Below are positions 4,908-5,475 of a stretch of 5,475 nt of DNA, piece by piece; within the stretch, counting starts at the first letter, position 1, and the number at the start of each line of letters is the position of its first letter. The stretch lies in contig JACPZV010000300.1 of assembly GCA_016195295.1 (NCBI GenBank), positions 1 to 5,475 of the forward strand, read 5' to 3'. Source of the DNA: Acidobacteriota bacterium. GTDB lineage: Bacteria; Acidobacteriota; Vicinamibacteria; Vicinamibacterales; CAVVIG01. The notes below the pieces were generated by a model. The model was given only the letters and a program-made list of their open reading frames with translations. It did not search any database and had not been told where the DNA came from. The translations under genes and the position numbers were made by a program.

Positions 4908-5475
4908 ATGATCGTCGCTATCGCCAACCAGAAGGGCGGCGTGGGCAAGACCACGACGGCCATCAACCTGGCGGCGGGCCTGGCCCTCCGCGGAAAACGC
5001 ACGCTCCTCATCGACCTCGACCCCCAGGCCAACAGCACGATGTCGTTCCTCGACATGCCGCAGGGGTCGAAGAGCGTGTACGACGTGATCGCCGATTCGA
5101 CAATGGCGTTCGCGGACGTCATCCTCCAGTCGCCGGTCGCGAACCTCTCCATTGCGCCGTCGCGGATTGCGCTGGCGAAACTGGAGGCCAAGCTCATCGG
5201 GGAGATGGATGCCCATTTCCGGCTCAAGGACAAGATTGAACCCCTTCGCGCGACCTATGCCCACATCGTCATCGACTGTCCGCCGACGCTGGGGCTCCTG
5301 ACCGTCAACGCGCTGGTGGCGGCATCGCATCTGCTGATTCCGATCCAGTCGTCGTACTTCGCGCTCGAGGGCACCGACGATCTGCTCGAGACGATCGGGA
5401 AGGTGCGGGCGCGCCCCAGCCCGGCGCTGCGGATTCGCGGCGTCGTGATCACGATGCATGACAAGCGCACGGCGC
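4908..5475 (+). CDS. parA: ParA/Soj-family chromosome partitioning ATPase, C-terminus cut by window edge
   Basis: ParA ATPases bind DNA non-specifically when dimerised with ATP and, with ParB and parS sites, move replication origins apart. The visible 189 residues begin MIVAIANQKGGVGKTTTAIN: the deviant Walker A KGGVGKTT (9-16) has both the signature Lys9 and the P-loop Lys14. LIDLDPQANST (34-44) is the second conserved motif, and HIVIDCPP (119-126) holds the Walker B Asp123. ALVAASHLLIPIQSSYFALEG (135-155, conserved in the family) follows. No DNA-binding domain precedes the ATPase, as expected for short chromosomal Soj-type proteins rather than long plasmid ParA. The ATG at 4908 is the only start that gives the canonical N-terminus. 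No Shine-Dalgarno is visible. Soj-like ParA is favoured over other members of the ParA/MinD superfamily by the LDPQAN and CPP motifs; parB should follow beyond the edge. Confidence 0.94.
   Translation, partial: MIVAIANQKGGVGKTTTAINLAAGLALRGKRTLLIDLDPQANSTMSFLDMPQGSKSVYDVIADSTMAFADVILQSPVANLSIAPSRIALAKLEAKLIGEMDAHFRLKDKIEPLRATYAHIVIDCPPTLGLLTVNALVAASHLLIPIQSSYFALEGTDDLLETIGKVRARPSPALRIRGVVITMHDKRTA

Noticed and set aside
4761..5459. A 232-codon minus-strand frame opposite the DUF151 gene and parA
   Set aside because: It crosses two well-supported plus-strand genes and their gap, and its composition is that of a high-GC shadow frame.
1..5475. CRISPR array, tRNA or rRNA gene, insertion sequence, or a new defence system
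   Set aside because: No regularly spaced repeats, RNA gene signatures, transposase motifs or terminal repeats were seen; almost every base lies in a recognisable housekeeping gene.

Overview
The window is a densely coded, high-GC stretch of bacterial chromosome carrying ordinary housekeeping genes. Six genes are supported, two of them cut by the window ends. The presence of a TolQ/TolR pair points to a Gram-negative (diderm) cell. The flavour of the proteins and the order recN-miaB-bifunctional nuclease-parA suggest an Acidobacteriota-like genome, perhaps Vicinamibacteria. That lineage call is an inference from recall; no search was run. I see no mobile element, CRISPR array, tRNA, rRNA or defence island, and nothing that looks like a new multi-gene system.

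Layout. On the minus strand, bases 1 to 1113 hold a TolQ/ExbB-type proton-channel subunit followed by a TolR/ExbD-type subunit, joined by a TGATG stop-start overlap. TolR runs off the left edge. Bases 1114 to 1214 are a short divergent intergenic region in which the promoters for tolQ (leftward) and recN (rightward) appear to overlap. On the plus strand come recN (1215-2990), miaB (2993-4369), a DUF151 bifunctional-nuclease protein (4381-4866) and a ParA/Soj ATPase (from 4908, cut by the right edge). Gaps are 2, 11 and 41 bases, so recN-miaB-bfn reads as one operon. parA has a probable promoter of its own and a long hairpin that ends one base before its start codon.

Function. TolQ and TolR form an inner-membrane motor that uses the proton gradient to energise outer-membrane processes. 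RecN is an SMC-like ATPase of double-strand break repair. MiaB methylthiolates tRNA position 37. The DUF151 protein is a small conserved protein of uncertain biochemical role. ParA starts what is normally a chromosome-partition pair with parB, which would lie beyond the right edge. The shared theme of the rightward genes is genome and translation maintenance, but no direct joint pathway is evident.

The points most worth a second look are regulatory (overlapping divergent promoters, the parA hairpin, three extended -10 elements, an alternative TTG start for tolQ) and residue-level (Asp for Glu in the TolQ channel helix, an Ile in a usually Asn-containing MiaB motif, an insertion and basic tail in RecN).
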